The notes under the pieces were generated by a model. The model searched no databases, was not told the DNA's origin, and worked only from the letters and a program-made list of their open reading frames with translations. A stretch of DNA of 47,119 nt from Gammaproteobacteria bacterium (GTDB taxonomy: Bacteria > Pseudomonadota > Gammaproteobacteria > SZUA-140), in contig WGFB01000058.1 of assembly GCA_015492435.1 (NCBI GenBank), positions 1-47,119 of the forward strand, in the 5' to 3' direction. A program made the position numbers and the translations under genes. Positions 45,505 to 47,119 of this stretch are shown here, piece by piece (within the stretch, counting starts at the first letter, position 1; every line of letters begins with the position of its first letter).

Positions 45505-46755
45505 TCAAGGCAGCAGGTGTTCCCCGGCAAACAGGTCATGGATCTGTTCGCGCTCGCGAATGAGATGCACGTCTCCCCCGTCCACCATCACCTCCGCCGC
45601 CCGCGGCCGCGAATTGTAATTGGAACTCATGGTGAAGCCATAGGCCCCCGCCGAACGCACGGCCAGCAGGTCGCCCTCGCGCAGGGCCAGGGTGCGCGCC
45701 TTGCCGAGGAAGTCCCCCGTCTCGCACACCGGGCCCACGATGTCGTAGCAATAGGACGCCTCCGTCCCGTCGCGGGGCGTGACCGGCACGATCTCCTGCC
45801 ACGCATCGTAGAGGGCCGGGCGCAGCAGGTCGTTCATGCCGGCATCGACGATGGCGAAGTTCTTCTCCTCGCCGCGCTTGAGATATTCGACGCGCGTCAG
45901 CAACACCCCCGCATTGCCGACGATGGCGCGCCCGGGCTCGATGACGATCCTGAGCCCCCTGCCGCCCAGCCGCGCCAGCAATGCCGCCGCGTAGTCCTGG
46001 GGGAGGGGCGGCCGTTCATCGCGGTAGCGTATGCCCAGGCCGCCGCCGACGTCGAGGTGGCGGATGGCGATGCCGTCCCGCCCCAGGTCGTCGATCAGGG
46101 CCAGCAGGCGGTCGAGGGCGTCCACGAAGGGCGCCGTCTCCGTGAGCTGGGAGCCGATGTGGCAATCCACCCCCACCACCTCCAGGTGGGGCAGGGAGTC
46201 GGCGAGGCGGAACACCTCGCGGGCGCGCCGGAACTCGATGCCGAACTTGTTCTCCTTCAGGCCCGTGGAGATATAGGGATGGGTCCTGGCGTCCACGTCG
46301 GGATTGACGCGCAGGGAGACGGGGGCCCGCACCCCGCGCTGTCCGGCGATGGCATCGATGCGGCGCAGTTCGCTCTCCGACTCCACGTTGAAGCAGCCGA
46401 TGCCGGCCTCCAGGGCCTGGCGGATTTCCCCCTCCTGCTTGGCGACGCCGGAGAACACCACCCGCGCGGGATCCCCGCCCGCCGCCAGCACCCGCGCCAG
46501 CTCGCCCCCCGAGACGATGTCGAACCCGGAGCCCAGCCGCGCGAGGAGCGCGAGCACGGCGAGGTTGGAATTGGCCTTGACGGCATAGCACACCAGGTGA
46601 TCATGACCGGTGAAGACGCTGTCGAAGGCGTGCCAGTGACGCTCGATGGTGGCGCGCGAGTAGACGTAGAGGGGCGTGCCATGGCGCGCCGCCACGGCCT
46701 CCAGGTCGGCGTCCTCGCAGCAGAGGACGCCATCGCGGTAATTGAAATGATCCAT
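45505..46755 (-). CDS. lysA: Diaminopimelate decarboxylase
   Basis: A 416-residue PLP enzyme making lysine from meso-diaminopimelate. PLP attaches to Lys60 in YAVKANSN; HIGSQ, the phosphate-binding EPGRAIVG and the substrate cysteine in GPVCETGD are present. It follows lptM by 12 bases, the usual lptM-lysA order in gammaproteobacteria; dapF does not follow, because trmL converges. Confidence 0.96.
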   Translation of the reverse strand: MDHFNYRDGVLCCEDADLEAVAARHGTPLYVYSRATIERHWHAFDSVFTGHDHLVCYAVKANSNLAVLALLARLGSGFDIVSGGELARVLAAGGDPARVVFSGVAKQEGEIRQALEAGIGCFNVESESELRRIDAIAGQRGVRAPVSLRVNPDVDARTHPYISTGLKENKFGIEFRRAREVFRLADSLPHLEVVGVDCHIGSQLTETAPFVDALDRLLALIDDLGRDGIAIRHLDVGGGLGIRYRDERPPLPQDYAAALLARLGGRGLRIVIEPGRAIVGNAGVLLTRVEYLKRGEEKNFAIVDAGMNDLLRPALYDAWQEIVPVTPRDGTEASYCYDIVGPVCETGDFLGKARTLALREGDLLAVRSAGAYGFTMSSNYNSRPRAAEVMVDGGDVHLIREREQIHDLFAGEHLLP

Positions 46756-46767
46756 GGGTGATTCCGG

Positions 46768-46902
46768 TCAGTCTGCCTTCTGCTGCTGTTCCGCGTCCTG
46801 GGGCGCCTCCGCCTTGTCGGGCAGATACAGGTCGCCCTTCTGCCCGCAGGCGCCCAGCAGAGCGAGCAGCATGGCAAGTAACAGGAAGCGTTGAAATTTC
46901 AT
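46768..46902 (-). CDS. lptM: LPS-assembly small lipoprotein LptM
   Basis: A 44-residue lipoprotein. A short hydrophobic signal ends in the lipobox LGAC, then GQKGDLYLP, the conserved motif of LptM (YifL), followed by a Lys/Glu/Gln tail. LptM helps LptD disulfide maturation. An in-frame ATG 15 bases upstream (46917) could be used instead. No ribosome binding site is seen before either start. On the minus strand TATACT (46932-46927) could be the -10, which would leave a leader of under 20 bases. Confidence 0.85.
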   Translation of the reverse strand: MKFQRFLLLAMLLALLGACGQKGDLYLPDKAEAPQDAEQQQKAD

Positions 46903-47004
46903 GTATAATGCGTGCATTGCAGACGGAGTATACCACCTGAATCCGTGGGTTCAGGTATCAGTTAGCCCGTGGAAACCCATGGCCTCCTGGCCCTATTGAC
47001 CCTC

Positions 47005-47119
47005 ATGACCGCCACCCAGCCCCTGCCCGCCGTCGAGATCGAACCCCCCGCGCCCGCCCGCGCCACGGTCATCTGGCTCCACGGGCTGGGCGCCGACGGC
47101 CACGACTTCGAGCCCATCG
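47005..47119 (+). CDS. Carboxylesterase, alpha/beta hydrolase (partial)
   Basis: The first 38 residues only; the gene runs off the window. ATVIWLHGLGADGHDFEPI matches the start of the phospholipase/carboxylesterase family (oxyanion loop HGLGADG). A TATAAT at 46904-46909 lies upstream, overlapping the lptM start. The ribosome binding site is poor. Confidence 0.8.
   Translation, partial: MTATQPLPAVEIEPPAPARATVIWLHGLGADGHDFEPI

Overview
The window is about 47 kb of GC-rich chromosome, densely coding, and reads as a free-living gammaproteobacterium. The evidence is gene order: lptD-surA-pdxA-rsmA; glyQ-glyS-gmhB-plsC; glnA-DUF4124 gene-ntrB-ntrC with sigma-54/NtrC control; lptM-lysA. A TusA protein paired with a PP-loop ATPase, a lipoprotein cytochrome c and a full nickel/cobalt importer would fit a chemolithotroph, perhaps a sulfur oxidiser, but the lineage is inferred from gene order and not proven. 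I see no rRNA or tRNA genes, CRISPR array, phage or complete insertion sequence.

Region by region. 1-3.3 kb: a copper operon, copZ-csoR-copA, with a CsoR-type palindrome lying on the start site of a recognisable promoter. 3.3-7.3 kb (minus strand): an ECF-type Ni/Co importer (NikL-like, CbiM, CbiQ, CbiO) followed by a Met/His-rich membrane protein; the ATPase carries a very His-rich tail. 7.5-9.9 kb (minus): moaA-moaC-moaD-moaE. After a 615-bp gap come a kelch protein, a 161-bp MITE and two MoeB/ThiF-type enzymes, the second with an N-terminal rhodanese domain. An HDOD protein follows at 13.8-14.7 kb.

15.0-24.7 kb (minus): one apparent operon of two adaptor/RND efflux pairs with the cell-wall recycling kinase amgK between them. 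It is divergent from lptD-surA-pdxA-rsmA (24.7-30.1 kb), with only about 46 bp between start codons. 30.3-35.8 kb: a lipoprotein, then (minus) glyQ-glyS-gmhB-plsC, where the GmhB-like protein has lost the catalytic nucleophile. 35.9-38.8 kb: an unrecognised 199-residue protein, a DUF3592 protein, a lipoprotein cytochrome c, and the PP-loop ATPase/TusA pair.

38.8-43.9 kb: the nitrogen regulon. glnA and ntrBC each have their own NtrC site and -24/-12 promoter; a DUF4124 gene and an inverted repeat of the ACCACGAAGG type lie between them. 44.0-47.1 kb: a class 1B-like dihydroorotate dehydrogenase, trmL, lysA, the tiny lipoprotein gene lptM, and the start of a carboxylesterase cut by the window edge.

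There is no single clear-cut new defence or mobile system. The strongest leads are the GmhB-like apparent pseudoenzyme, the PP-loop/TusA cassette, the metal-rich appendages of the Ni/Co importer, the RND/amgK operon, and the two dispersed inverted-repeat elements.
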